From assembly GCF_021168555.1 (NCBI RefSeq), contig NZ_JAJOZS010000003.1, positions 402,061 through 466,060 of the forward strand: 64,000 nt of DNA, read 5' to 3'. Of this stretch, positions 32,388 to 41,260 are shown piece after piece. The notes under the pieces were generated by a model. That model made no database searches. It worked only from the letters and a program-made list of their open reading frames with translations, and was not told the origin of the DNA. Source of the DNA: Stenotrophomonas sp. MMGLT7 (GTDB lineage: Bacteria > Pseudomonadota > Gammaproteobacteria > Xanthomonadales > Xanthomonadaceae). Numbering within the stretch: the stretch's first letter is position 1; each line of letters begins with the position of its first letter. Made by a program: the position numbers and the translations under genes.

Positions 32388-33758
32388 CTACAGCAGCGTC
32401 CCGCCCAGGATCAGCGCGGCGATGCTGAAGTAGATCACCAGCCCGGTCACGTCCACCAGCGTGGCCACGAACGGGGCCGAGGCGCTGGCCGGGTCGAAGC
32501 CCAGGCGCTGCAGGACGAACGGCAGCATCGAGCCGGACAGCGAGCCGAAGGTGACGATCCCCACCAGCGCCGCGCCGATGGTCAGCGCCAGGATCGCCCA
32601 GTGCTCGCCATAGTCGTACAGGCCGGTCTTCTGCCACACGGTGATGCGCACCACCGCCAGCACGCCGAGGATCGCGCCGAGCAGCATGCCGGTGGGCAGT
32701 TCGCGCAGCGCCACCTTCCACCAGTCGCGCAGGCGCAGCTCGCGCAGCGCCAGCGCGCGGATCAGCAGCGAGGTCGCCTGCGAGCCGGAATTGCCGCCCG
32801 AACTCATGATCAGCGGGATGAACAGCGTCAGCACCACCGCCCGTGCCAGCTCGTCCTCGTAGTGCTGCATGGCGCTGGCGGTGAGCATCTCGCCGAGGAA
32901 CAGCACGCTCAGCCAGCCGGCGCGCTTGCGGATCATCTCGCCGAAGCCGATCCGCATGTACGGCTTGTCGATCGCCTCGACGCCGCCGAACTTGTGCACG
33001 TCCTCGGTGGACTCGGCGATCAGCGCATCGAGGATGTCGTCGACGGTGACGATGCCCAGCACGTGCTGCTGCGGATCCACCACCGGGATCGCCAGCAGGT
33101 CGTGGCGGCGGATCAGCCGCGCCACCTCCTCCTGGTCGAGCAGCGGCGCCACCGTCACCGGCGGGTTGACCTGGGCCACGTCCAGGATCGGCGCCTGCGC
33201 ATCGCCGGTGATCAGCCGCCGCATCGTCACCACCTGCACCAGGGCCTGGGTGCCGGGGTCGAGCACGTAGATCGCATACACCGTCTCGCGGCTGCGCTCG
33301 ACCTCGCGGATGTGCTGCAGGGTCTGCCCGACCGTCCAGTCCGCCGGCACGCCGACGAACTCGGTGGTCATCAGGCTGCCGGCGGTGTTGGCCGGGTAGC
33401 GCATCAGCCTGCGGATCGACAGCCGCGCCTCGCTGCCCAGGCGCCAGATCAGGCGCTCGCGCTCGGCCTCGTCCAGTTCGTGGAAGACGTCGGCGGCGCG
33501 GTCGTCGGCCATCTGCCCGAGCAGCGCGGCGGCACGGTCGTCGGGCAGCTGCGCGACCAGCGCGCCGGCATCGCGCAGTTCCGGCTGGTCGAGGATGTTC
33601 ACCGCCCGCGGCAGCGGCAGCGCGGCGAGCACCGCGACGGCATCGTCGCGGTCGAGGGCGTTGATGCGCTCCACCGCGTCGGCGGTGTTGAGCGGCTTCA
33701 GGGCGGTCAGGAGTTCGTCGGTGCGCACATCGCACCGGGTGCTGGTGTCTTGGGTCAT
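32388..33758 (-). CDS. mgtE: MgtE magnesium channel/transporter
   Basis: A 456-residue inner-membrane Mg channel. The N-domain (about residues 20-130) contains helical repeats (LPDDRAAALLGQM, HELDEAERERLIW). Two CBS domains follow: VYAIYVLDPGTQALV and LLAIPVVDPQQHVLGIVTVDD. Five TM helices make the C-terminal part, with the pore motif PLIMSSGGNSGSQ. Mg binding at the N/CBS interface gates the channel in the known family. A short leader ORF and a hairpin that covers the start region lie upstream. Confidence 0.93.
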   Translation of the reverse strand: MTQDTSTRCDVRTDELLTALKPLNTADAVERINALDRDDAVAVLAALPLPRAVNILDQPELRDAGALVAQLPDDRAAALLGQMADDRAADVFHELDEAERERLIWRLGSEARLSIRRLMRYPANTAGSLMTTEFVGVPADWTVGQTLQHIREVERSRETVYAIYVLDPGTQALVQVVTMRRLITGDAQAPILDVAQVNPPVTVAPLLDQEEVARLIRRHDLLAIPVVDPQQHVLGIVTVDDILDALIAESTEDVHKFGGVEAIDKPYMRIGFGEMIRKRAGWLSVLFLGEMLTASAMQHYEDELARAVVLTLFIPLIMSSGGNSGSQATSLLIRALALRELRLRDWWKVALRELPTGMLLGAILGVLAVVRITVWQKTGLYDYGEHWAILALTIGAALVGIVTFGSLSGSMLPFVLQRLGFDPASASAPFVATLVDVTGLVIYFSIAALILGGTLL

Positions 33759-33761
33759 GGG

Positions 33762-33800
33762 GGCTCGCCTGCAGGTGCTTCGTCGCTGCGCGGGCGAGCC
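33762..33800 (-). promoter_or_regulatory. Hairpin at the mgtE ribosome-binding region
   Basis: GGCTCGCC (33800-33793) and GGCGAGCC (33769-33762) form a perfect 8-bp stem with a 23-base loop. The stem ends three bases before the mgtE ATG, so any Shine-Dalgarno-like bases (AGGCGAG) are inside it. It could block translation initiation until opened. Confidence 0.5.
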
Positions 33801-33808
33801 GTCCGATG

Positions 33809-33865
33809 TCAGGCGGTCGCCGTCGCGGGCGTCGAAGCGGATCGACTGTGACTGTCGCTGGACAT
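33809..33865 (-). CDS. Short ORF upstream of mgtE, possible leader peptide
   Basis: An 18-codon ORF (MSSDSHSRSASTPATATA) with GGAG nine bases before its ATG. It is made almost only of Ser, Thr, Ala and Pro. It ends 8 bases before the hairpin that covers the mgtE start. Magnesium transporter genes in other bacteria have leader peptides (MgtL, MgtP), so a regulatory role is plausible. This is an inference from position; the ORF could be chance. Confidence 0.4.
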   Translation of the reverse strand: MSSDSHSRSASTPATATA

Positions 33866-34099
33866 GGGAAAGGACTCCGGGTGATGTGCGCCGCGGGCCG
33901 GGGGCCCGCTGGCGGCGGGCGCAAGTCTGCGCGGCGGGGCCGCCGTGGTCAACCCGGCCGGCACCGGCGCCGCGGCGGCGATCCGCGTCCGGCGCGACAC
34001 GCCGGCGTTGTCCGCCGCCGCATTGCCGGCGATATTCGTGCCGCAATGCGCGGCCGGCTGCGACGTCGCGCCGCATAATGTCCGCCATGGAGCCTGGCA
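33866..34099. other. Divergent promoter region, mgtE/kef
   Basis: About 230 bp between the leader ORF and the antiporter gene. Both promoters must lie here. I cannot identify -35/-10 boxes with confidence, and I tested for an M-box (ykoK) riboswitch without finding its conserved blocks. Confidence 0.5.
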
Positions 34100-35929
34100 A
34101 TGAATAGCGACGGTCTGGAACTGGCACTGGTACTGATGCTGGCGGCGATCGTGGCCGTCCCGCTGTTCAAGAAGCTGGGCCTGGGCGCGGTGCTGGCCTA
34201 CCTGGTCACCGGCGTGGTGCTGGGGCCGGACGGGCTGGGTTTCGTCAGCAGCGGCGACGGCATCCTCGGCGCGGCCGAGATCGGCGTGGTGATGCTGCTG
34301 TTCGTGATCGGCCTGGAGCTGTCGCCGGCGCGGCTGAAGCTGATGCGCAGGCCGGTGTTCGGCAGCGGCACGGTGCAGGTGCTGGCGACCTCGCTGGTGC
34401 TCGGCGGCCTGCTCCTGCTGGACGACTTCCACTGGCGCAGCGCACTGATCGTCGGCGTGGCGCTGTCGCTGTCGTCCACCGCCATCGGCCTGCAGCTGCT
34501 GTCCGAGCGCAAGGCGATGGGCAGCGACTACGGCCAGCTGGCGTTCGCGATCCTGCTGTTCCAGGACCTGATCGCGATCCCGCTGCTGGCGGCGATCCCG
34601 CTGCTCGGCGGCCGCCACCACGACACCCTGGAATGGCAGGACGCCGCGCGCGCGATCGGCGCGCTGGCGATCGTGATCCTGTGCGGGCGCTTCGTGCTGC
34701 GGCACCTGTTCCGGGTGGTGGCGCGCACGCGCATGCCCGAGGTGTTCACCGCCACCGCGCTGCTGGTGGTGCTGGGCACGGCCTGGTTCATGGAGAAGGC
34801 GGGGCTGAGCCCCAGCCTGGGCGCGTTCCTGGCCGGCGTGCTGCTGGCCGACTCGGAGTTCCGCCACGAACTGGAGTCGCAGATCGAGCCGTTCCAGGGC
34901 CTGCTGCTGGGGCTGTTCTTCATCGCCGTGGGCATGGGCATCGACCTGGACCGCGTGGCCGCCGAGCCATGGCTGATCGCCGGCGGCGTGGCGATCCTGC
35001 TGGTGGTCAAGTTCTCGCTGCTGTTCGGCATCGGCCGGCTGGCGAAACTGCCGGTGCGCAGCGCGCTGATGCTGGGCACGCTGCTGTGGCTGGGCGGCGA
35101 ATTCGCCTTCGTGGTGTTCCAGGAGGCGCAGCGCGCGCGCCTGCTGGGCGCGGCCAACCACGACCGGCTGGTGGCCATCGTCGGCGTGTCGATGGCGCTG
35201 ACGCCGTTGCTGCTGATCGGCATGCAGCGGCTGCTGGCGCGGCGCTCGTCGCAGCAGCGGCAAAGCGCCGACAAGGCGCGCGAGGGCCGCTACGACACCA
35301 TCGAGGACCAGCAGCCGAAGGTGCTGATCGCCGGCATGGGCCGCTTCGGCCAGATCGTCGCGCGCCTGCTCACCGCCCAGCACATCCCGTTCGTGGCACT
35401 GGAACACAACCCGGAAACGGTGGAGGACCTGCGCCGCTTCGGCAGCAAGCTGTACTACGGCGACCCGACCCGCTCGGACCTGCTGCGCGCGGCCGGCGCC
35501 GACGCCATCGGCGTGTTCGTGGTGGCGATGGACGACCCGGAGACCAACATCCGCGCGGTGCGGCTGATCCGCCGCATGTACCCGCAGGCCAAGGTGCTGG
35601 CGCGCGCGCGCAACCGCCAGCACGCGTGGAAGCTGATGGACCTGGGCGCCGAACCCTTCCGCGAGGTGTTCGGCTCCAGCCTGGAGATGGGCGAGCAGGT
35701 GCTGGAGGCGCTGGGCGTGCCGGCGGCCACCGCACGCGCGCATACCGAGCGCTTCCGCGAGCACGACGAGCAACTGCTGCGGCGCCAGTACCTGATCTAC
35801 GACGACGAGGCGGCGGTGATCCAGACCGCCAAGGACGCCCGCGCCGACCTGATGAAACTGTTCGAGGCCGACGTCAGCGACCCGCCGCCGCCCGCGCCGG
35901 CAGCGGATCCGGCCGCCAAGGCGGATTGA
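34100..35929 (+). CDS. KefB/KefC-like monovalent cation:proton antiporter (CPA2)
   Basis: A 609-residue inner-membrane antiporter. About 12-13 TM helices lie in residues 1-380, with the family motifs AYLVTGVVLGPDGLGF, MLLFVIGLELSP, FAILLFQDLIAIPLLA (ion-binding QD) and LSPSLGAFLAGVLLADSEFR. A KTN/RCK_N domain follows at about 410 (KVLIAGMGRFGQIVARLL), which binds nucleotide. Kef proteins efflux K in exchange for H and are gated by glutathione adducts. No KefF/KefG partner is next to it. GGAG precedes the ATG by eight bases. Confidence 0.88.
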   Translation: MNSDGLELALVLMLAAIVAVPLFKKLGLGAVLAYLVTGVVLGPDGLGFVSSGDGILGAAEIGVVMLLFVIGLELSPARLKLMRRPVFGSGTVQVLATSLVLGGLLLLDDFHWRSALIVGVALSLSSTAIGLQLLSERKAMGSDYGQLAFAILLFQDLIAIPLLAAIPLLGGRHHDTLEWQDAARAIGALAIVILCGRFVLRHLFRVVARTRMPEVFTATALLVVLGTAWFMEKAGLSPSLGAFLAGVLLADSEFRHELESQIEPFQGLLLGLFFIAVGMGIDLDRVAAEPWLIAGGVAILLVVKFSLLFGIGRLAKLPVRSALMLGTLLWLGGEFAFVVFQEAQRARLLGAANHDRLVAIVGVSMALTPLLLIGMQRLLARRSSQQRQSADKAREGRYDTIEDQQPKVLIAGMGRFGQIVARLLTAQHIPFVALEHNPETVEDLRRFGSKLYYGDPTRSDLLRAAGADAIGVFVVAMDDPETNIRAVRLIRRMYPQAKVLARARNRQHAWKLMDLGAEPFREVFGSSLEMGEQVLEALGVPAATARAHTERFREHDEQLLRRQYLIYDDEAAVIQTAKDARADLMKLFEADVSDPPPPAPAADPAAKAD

Positions 35930-36054
35930 CGCGCGCCCTGCCCGGCAAGTCCGCGCAGGGACGCAGCAATGGAGCCAGGCTCACTTCCCATCGCGCGGAA
36001 ACTCGACCTGGCCCCGTTCCCGGGGATGGCTGCGCGCCTGCCGGCTCATGCCTT

Positions 36055-37203
36055 CTACCTGACCTGCGCGACTTCGCTGCGCAACTGCGGCGAGGCAGCG
36101 GGATAGTCGGTGTAGCCGACCGCATCGCCGCCGAAGAAGCGGCTGGCGTCGGCCGCATTCAGCGGCCAGCCGTTGCGCAGGCGCTCGGGCAGGTCGGGGT
36201 TGGCGATGAACGGGCGGCCGAAGCCGACCAGGTCGGCCCAGCCCTTGCGCAACGCCTCCTCGGCACGCTCGGCCGTGTACTTGCCGGCATAGATCAGCGT
36301 GCCGCGATAGATCAGCCGCAGCGCCTCCTTGAACGCGGCCGGCATCTCCGGGGCGTCCTCCCAGTCGGCCTCGGCGATGTGGATGTAGGCCGCGCCGATG
36401 TCGTCGAGCACCTTGGCCGCCGCCAGGTAGGTGGCCTGCGGGGTGTCGTCGACGGCGCCGTTGAGCGTGGTCAGCGGCGCCAGCCGCACGCCCAGGCGCC
36501 CGGGCCCGGTGACGGCGGCCACCGCCTCGCTCACCTCGCGCAGGAAGCGCAGGCGGTTGCCCAGCGAGCCGCCGTACGCGTCGCTGCGCGCGTTGGCGCG
36601 GGAATCGATGAACTGGTTGATCAGGTAGCCGTTGGCGCCGTGCAGCTCGACGCCGTCGAAGCCGGCCTCCAGCGCGTTGGCGGCGGCGGCGGCGTAGTCG
36701 CGCACGATGCCGGGGATTTCCTCCAGCGCCAGCGCGCGCGGCATCGAGTGCTGGACCATCTCGCCGGCGCCGGCCTGCGGGCCGCGGCCGTCGGGATCGA
36801 TGAACACCTTGACGCCCTCGGCCAGCAGTGCCGACGAGGACACCGGCGCGGCGCCGTCCGGCTGCAGCGACACGTGCGACAGCCGGCCCACGTGCCACAG
36901 CTGGGCGAAGATGCGCCCGCCAGCGGCATGCACCGCGTCGGTCACCGCGCGCCAGCCGGCCACCTGCTCGCGGCTGTAGATGCCGGGCGTCCACGCGTAG
37001 CCCTGGCCCTGCGGGCTGATCTGCGTGCCCTCGCCGACGATCAGTCCGGCCGAGGCGCGCTGGGCGTAGTACTCGGCCATCTGCGGCGTGGCGACGTCGC
37101 CGGCGGCGGCGCGCGAGCGGGTCATCGGCGGCATGACGATGCGGTTGGGCAGTTGCAGCGAACCCAGGCGGTAGGGGGTGAAAAGCAGGTTGTCGGTACT
37201 CAT
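36055..37203 (-). CDS. Old Yellow Enzyme-family alkene reductase (NemA type)
   Basis: A 382-residue FMN-dependent TIM-barrel reductase for activated C=C bonds. Seen: LPNRIVMPPMTRSRA (FMN contact), QLWHVGRLSH, the active-site pair in VELHGANGYLINQFID (His and Asn, near residues 185-188), DAYGGSLGNRLRF and DLVGFGRPFIANPDLP. Length and motifs fit N-ethylmaleimide reductase. Its ATG overlaps the stop of the SGNH hydrolase gene by four bases, so they form an operon. A divergent LysR gene lies just beyond. Confidence 0.93.
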   Translation of the reverse strand: MSTDNLLFTPYRLGSLQLPNRIVMPPMTRSRAAAGDVATPQMAEYYAQRASAGLIVGEGTQISPQGQGYAWTPGIYSREQVAGWRAVTDAVHAAGGRIFAQLWHVGRLSHVSLQPDGAAPVSSSALLAEGVKVFIDPDGRGPQAGAGEMVQHSMPRALALEEIPGIVRDYAAAAANALEAGFDGVELHGANGYLINQFIDSRANARSDAYGGSLGNRLRFLREVSEAVAAVTGPGRLGVRLAPLTTLNGAVDDTPQATYLAAAKVLDDIGAAYIHIAEADWEDAPEMPAAFKEALRLIYRGTLIYAGKYTAERAEEALRKGWADLVGFGRPFIANPDLPERLRNGWPLNAADASRFFGGDAVGYTDYPAASPQLRSEVAQVR

Positions 37204-38540
37204 GGCGATCGGTTCCCGTGGGAGGAGGTTTGCGGTTCAGTCTGCGGCCTGGCGGCGATGCCCGGCAAAGCAATGCCCGGCAGCACCGCATCCAGCTCGA
37301 CGGCCTCGGCCATGGCACGGTTGCCGGCATCGCCGGGATGCAGGTGGTCGCCGGAATCGAAGCGCGCATCGAACCGGGCCGGATCGCCCGGATCGCGCAG
37401 CAGCGCATCGAAGTCGATCACCGCATCGAAGGCGCCGCCGTCGCGGATCCAGGCGTTGAGCTGGCGGCGCAGGGCGTCCTTGTCGGGCTGGTAGTAGTCG
37501 TCCAGCGGGGTGCCGGGCAGCGCACCGGCGAACGGCGTCAGCGTCGCCCCGATCACCCGCAGGCCGCGGTCGTGCGCACGCTCGATCAGCTGCCGGTAGC
37601 CGGCCACCAGTTCGTCCAGCGTCGGCCGTGTCGCCTGCGGCGCGAAGGCCGTGCCCGGCCAGGCGATGTCGTTGATGCCCAGCAGCACGATCACGCTGCG
37701 CACGCCCGGCTGGGCCAGCACGTCGCGCTCCAACCGGGCCAGCGCATTGACGCCCATGCCGTCGGCCAGCAGGCGGCCGCCGGAGATGCCGGCGTTGATC
37801 ACCGCCACGCCGTGCGGGGCCAGGCGCGCGGCCAGGAAGTCCGGCCAGCGCGCGTCGGCATCCAGACTGGCGCTGGCGCCGTCGCTGATGGAATCGCCGA
37901 TCACCGCCACGGCACCGGCCGGGGACGCGGACTCGACCTCGATGCCGCTCAGCAGCGGGCGCGCGGTGGTGACCTGCGCCGATGCGGTGTCCAGCACCGT
38001 GGCCGCGGCGTGGTCGCCCGGCACGATCCAGGCGGTCTGGCGACCGTCCCAGTGGAAGCCGCCGAGCGTGGCCTCCCCCGGCAGGTAGAGGCTGACGGTC
38101 ACCCGCGACAACGCCGGCAGCGGCAGCTCGACCGGATCGCTGAGCAGCGGCGCGCCCGGCAGGATGGTCGCGCTGGCCTGGCCGCCGAAGGTGACCCGGC
38201 GCAGGCTGCCGGGGACCACCGCCGAGTCCGCCGCCGACACCGCCACCGTGGCGCCGCCGACGAGCAGCGGCCGCTCGCCGTAGGCATTGGACAGCACGAT
38301 GCGCAGGCGCGGGCCGCCCAGGCTGATGCGCGCGACCTGCCGCACCGTCTGCGCGCGCAACACCGCCGGCACGTTGCTCGGGAACAGGAAGTCCTCGCCC
38401 CAGACCGGTTGCGGGCTGGCGGTCCAGCTTGCCACCCGGGTGCGGGCGGGGTCGGACGCCCTGGCCGCCGGCGCCGCGATGCCGGCGGCGGCAAGGCCGA
38501 GGGCCAGGGCCACGGCCGGCGCATCGAAGGAAGTCTTCAT
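37200..38540 (-). CDS. Secreted SGNH/GDSL hydrolase
   Basis: A 446-residue exported hydrolase (signal MKTSFDAPAVALALGLAAAG-IAAPAARA). After an N-terminal jelly-roll-like region (SWTASPQPVWGEDF), the SGNH domain starts at about residue 215: block I VIGDSISDG (Ser), block II NAGISGGR (Gly), block III LLGINDIAW (Asn), block V DSGDHLHPGDAGN (Asp, His). All four catalytic-site residues are present. Relatives act on carbohydrate esters or lipids. It is first in a two-gene operon with the alkene reductase. Confidence 0.88.
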   Translation of the reverse strand: MKTSFDAPAVALALGLAAAGIAAPAARASDPARTRVASWTASPQPVWGEDFLFPSNVPAVLRAQTVRQVARISLGGPRLRIVLSNAYGERPLLVGGATVAVSAADSAVVPGSLRRVTFGGQASATILPGAPLLSDPVELPLPALSRVTVSLYLPGEATLGGFHWDGRQTAWIVPGDHAAATVLDTASAQVTTARPLLSGIEVESASPAGAVAVIGDSISDGASASLDADARWPDFLAARLAPHGVAVINAGISGGRLLADGMGVNALARLERDVLAQPGVRSVIVLLGINDIAWPGTAFAPQATRPTLDELVAGYRQLIERAHDRGLRVIGATLTPFAGALPGTPLDDYYQPDKDALRRQLNAWIRDGGAFDAVIDFDALLRDPGDPARFDARFDSGDHLHPGDAGNRAMAEAVELDAVLPGIALPGIAARPQTEPQTSSHGNRSP

Positions 38541-38624
38541 GTGCAGTGAATTCGAAGTCGATCAGGGAACGAATGATGAGTTCAATGACCAACAGCGACT
38601 AGACTGCCCTCCGGAAAAATACTT

Positions 38625-38639
38625 GTGAGTTGATCTCAC
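38625..38639. promoter_or_regulatory. Inverted-repeat operator between SGNH and lysR genes
   Basis: GTGAGTTGATCTCAC is a perfect 15-bp interrupted palindrome that contains the T-N11-A spacing of LysR boxes. It lies between the divergent genes, right before the lysR ribosome site (AAGGAGG at 38642-38648). The likely binder is the adjacent LysR protein. Confidence 0.5.
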
Positions 38640-38653
38640 CCAAGGAGGCGTCG

Positions 38654-39556
38654 ATGGCGCGATTGGAAGTCAACCGCTCCGGCGAGCTGGAAGTGTTCGT
38701 GCGGGCGATCGAGCTGGGCGGCTTCTCGGCCGCGGCCCGCGTGTTCGGCATGACCCCCTCGGCCGTCAGCAAGCTGGTGACGCGGCTGGAGCAGCGCCTG
38801 GGCACGCGCCTGCTCAACCGCTCCACCCGCCAGCTGCAGCTGACCCCGGAAGGCTGCGCCTTCTACGAGCGCGGCGTGCGGGTGCTGGCCGACCTGGACG
38901 AGGCCGAGCGCTGCGCCGGCGTCAACGGCACCCCGCGGGGCCGGCTGCGCATCAACGCCAACGTGCCGTTCGGCCACCACTTCCTGCTGCCGCTGGTCCC
39001 GGCCTTCCTCGAACGCTACCCGGACGTGAGCCTGGACATCGTGCTGACCGACGAGGTCATCGACCTGCTGGAGCAGCGCACCGACGTGGCGGTGCGCGCC
39101 GGCCCGCTCAAGAGTTCCAGCCTGACCGCGCGCAAGCTCGGCCAGACCCGCATGGTGGTGGTCGCCGCGCCGGCCTACCTGGCGCGCCACGGCACGCCGG
39201 CCAGCCCGGACGAGCTGGCGCAGCACAACCTGCTGGGGCTGAACTACACGCGCGCCCAGCAGGGCTGGCCGATGCGCCAGGGCGGCGTGGACAGCCTGGT
39301 GCCGGTGACCGGCAACGCCCAGGCCAGCGACGGCGAGGCACTGCACCGGCTGGCCGTGGCCGGGCTCGGGCTGGCGCGGCTGGCGGTCTTCCAGGCGCGC
39401 GCCGATATCGCCGCCGGGCGGCTACTGCCGGTGCTGGAAGAGTTCAACCCGGGCGACAGCGAGCAGATCCACGCCGTGTTCGTGGGACAGGGCGGCTACC
39501 TGCCGCTGCGGGTGCGTGCGCTGCTGGACTTCCTGGTCGAGCACGTCGCCATCTGA
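38654..39556 (+). CDS. LysR-family transcriptional regulator
   Basis: A 300-residue regulator. The N-terminal winged helix is clear: ELEVFVRAIELGGFSAAARV, MTPSAVSKLVTRLEQRLG and NRSTRQLQLTPEG. The effector domain begins at about 90 (GRLRINANVPFGHHFLLPLV). AAGGAGG lies five bases before the ATG at 38654. It is divergent from the SGNH-alkene reductase operon and most likely controls it and itself. Confidence 0.92.
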   Translation: MARLEVNRSGELEVFVRAIELGGFSAAARVFGMTPSAVSKLVTRLEQRLGTRLLNRSTRQLQLTPEGCAFYERGVRVLADLDEAERCAGVNGTPRGRLRINANVPFGHHFLLPLVPAFLERYPDVSLDIVLTDEVIDLLEQRTDVAVRAGPLKSSSLTARKLGQTRMVVVAAPAYLARHGTPASPDELAQHNLLGLNYTRAQQGWPMRQGGVDSLVPVTGNAQASDGEALHRLAVAGLGLARLAVFQARADIAAGRLLPVLEEFNPGDSEQIHAVFVGQGGYLPLRVRALLDFLVEHVAI

Positions 39557-39873
39557 GAACCACGCAAGGCCTTTACCCATATAAGGAAGGCAGCGCCGGG
39601 GAGGGATGCGTCGTCGGGGAAACCAGCGAGCAGCGGACGGGCTGTCGCGCTTCCCGACCAACCATCCCCGGTCAGGTCGGAATACGCTCGATCACGTGCC
39701 CGCCTTCATCGGCGGTGCCCTCAGGGCCTGGAAAGACCTGCACCACTCAGGCATGGGGCGGGCCTTGGCCCGCCGCAGGATGGCCGGACTGCGCGACTGC
39801 GAGGTCCTGTCGCGACCGAACTCGCTCCTTTCGGAGCCCGGGGCCGCTCGAAGGAACCCCGCCGTTGCCGGCA
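39557..39873. other. Intergenic, nothing recognised
   Basis: 317 bp between two genes that converge here (LysR and an alpha/beta hydrolase). CCTTTACCCATATAAGGAAGG (partly symmetrical) lies just after lysR. Otherwise I see no gene, hairpin with T-tract or family repeat. Confidence 0.5.
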
Positions 39874-40824
39874 TCAGTCCACGGGCGCAACCGCGGCGCG
39901 CGGCCGCTGCAGGAAATCGACGATGGCCCCGACCCAGGCGGCGTGGCCGTCCTCGACATGGGCGACATGGTCGGCCTGCGGCAGCGTCACCCAGCTGCGA
40001 TCCTCGCTGCCGAGGCGGGCGTACAGCTTCGCGTTCTCCTCCTGGGTGGCGAGCGGATCGTGGGCGCCGCGGATCAGCAGCACCGGCAGCGTCGTCACCG
40101 CTTCCGGCCGGAAGCGGAACTGCCGCTGCTCGCGCCAGTCGCTGCGTACCGGGTCGGCCGCCAGCGCCTGGGCGACGTACGCGTCGCGCACCTGCGGCGG
40201 GAAGGCGCCGGCGACGACGAAGTCGGAGGCGGCACCCTCGGCGGTGGTGCGCTCGCGCGGAGGCTGCGCGGCGGACGTTTCCTGCGCCACGCCGGCATCG
40301 ACATCGTCCGGAAAGCCATACAGCACCGAGGCCGACAGCGCCTGCGGATGCGCCTGCGCCACCAGCAGCGCCAGCCGCGCGCCGTTGGAATAGCCCAGCA
40401 GCGTCGGCGCCGGCAGTTGCGGGTGCCGGCGCGCGATCCACTGCAACGTCTCCGTCACGTCGGCCACGGCGCGGTCGGGCGTGTTCCAGCCGCTGCGATC
40501 GCGCGGGGTGCCGCCGTAGCCGCGCAGGTCCAACGCATAGGTCGCATAGCCGGCGCCGGCGAACGCCGCCAGCACCGAGCGCGCGTCGGCCGGCTCGCCC
40601 GGGACCTGCAGGTCGAAGTTCGGCAGCGAGCTCCAGGTGCGGCCGTGCACCAGCAGGATCGTCCCGCGCGGGTTGGCCGGCAGTCGCGACCATACCGACA
40701 GCGGCAGGCCGTCGTCCGCCTGCACCTGCCAGTGCCGCGTCTGCGGCCCCGGCTGCGGTTGCGCCTGCACGGCGAAAGAAGGAAGCAGGGCGAGCAGCAA
40801 CGCCAGGCAGGCGGTTCGGATCAT
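39874..40824 (-). CDS. Exported alpha/beta hydrolase
   Basis: A 316-residue hydrolase with a signal peptide (MIRTACLALLLALLPSFAVQ-AQ). The oxyanion region is LLVHGRTWSS; the nucleophile elbow is LLGYSNGARLAL (Ser); the acid is in IRGAHDPLATQE; the His is in PQADHVAHVEDGH. YALDLRGYGGTPR is typical. The ATG at 40824 gives the intact signal peptide, with GAGG ten bases upstream. Substrate unknown. Confidence 0.85.
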   Translation of the reverse strand: MIRTACLALLLALLPSFAVQAQPQPGPQTRHWQVQADDGLPLSVWSRLPANPRGTILLVHGRTWSSLPNFDLQVPGEPADARSVLAAFAGAGYATYALDLRGYGGTPRDRSGWNTPDRAVADVTETLQWIARRHPQLPAPTLLGYSNGARLALLVAQAHPQALSASVLYGFPDDVDAGVAQETSAAQPPRERTTAEGAASDFVVAGAFPPQVRDAYVAQALAADPVRSDWREQRQFRFRPEAVTTLPVLLIRGAHDPLATQEENAKLYARLGSEDRSWVTLPQADHVAHVEDGHAAWVGAIVDFLQRPRAAVAPVD

Positions 40825-41260
40825 CGCGGCAGTCCTCTTTGCGGATCGGCGGGTTCCGGCCACGTGAGCACTGGCCGGGGGCAACCGGCATCATCGCCGC
40901 AGGCAGGCGCGCGCGCCATCGCCGCCGGGCACGAACTGATCACCGCAGGCGATGCCGCCGATGATTTCATGAATCAAAGCATGGCCTCCGGCCACGCCAT
41001 TTCTTGGATTCTTGCTGCAGCGCAGTGCCTTTTGCACAACGCACGATCCGATATCGAATTGTGCGAGACCGATGGCGAGCGACGTGTTCCTGCCCGGCTG
41101 TGGGCCGCTATGCCTCATTGGATGCTGATCGACTGCGCCCTTAGTGCCTGTTCACGACCTCAGGATGGGGGCGGCCGCTGTGCCTCGGCAATGAAAAGCA
41201 CGAGAGCCGTTTGTAGGAGATCGTGAACAGGCTCTGTAGTCGGTCCGAACGTCATCGCTC
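40825..41260. other. Intergenic with a long-range inverted repeat
   Basis: 436 bp without a convincing gene. One 75-codon frame (40891-41118, minus) has no family or ribosome-site support. The inverted repeat at 41146-41232 is listed separately. Confidence 0.5.
41146..41232. repeat. 12-bp inverted repeat around a 63-bp insert
   Basis: GCCTGTTCACGA (41146-41157) is the exact reverse complement of TCGTGAACAGGC (41221-41232). The insert is GC-rich and has no ORF. GTAGGAG occurs just inside the right arm, a word also found in the 3956 palindrome. It may be a small dispersed repeat downstream of the SDR gene. Confidence 0.6.

Noticed and set aside
33759-34099. M-box (ykoK) magnesium riboswitch upstream of mgtE
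   Set aside because: I looked for the GGTGAGGCTCC and CGCTGCC-type conserved blocks on the minus strand and did not find them in order. A leader ORF plus hairpin fits better.
40891-41118. 75-codon minus-strand ORF in the 40.8-41.3 kb spacer
   Set aside because: No ribosome site, no hydrophobic or domain pattern, and no homolog that I recognise.
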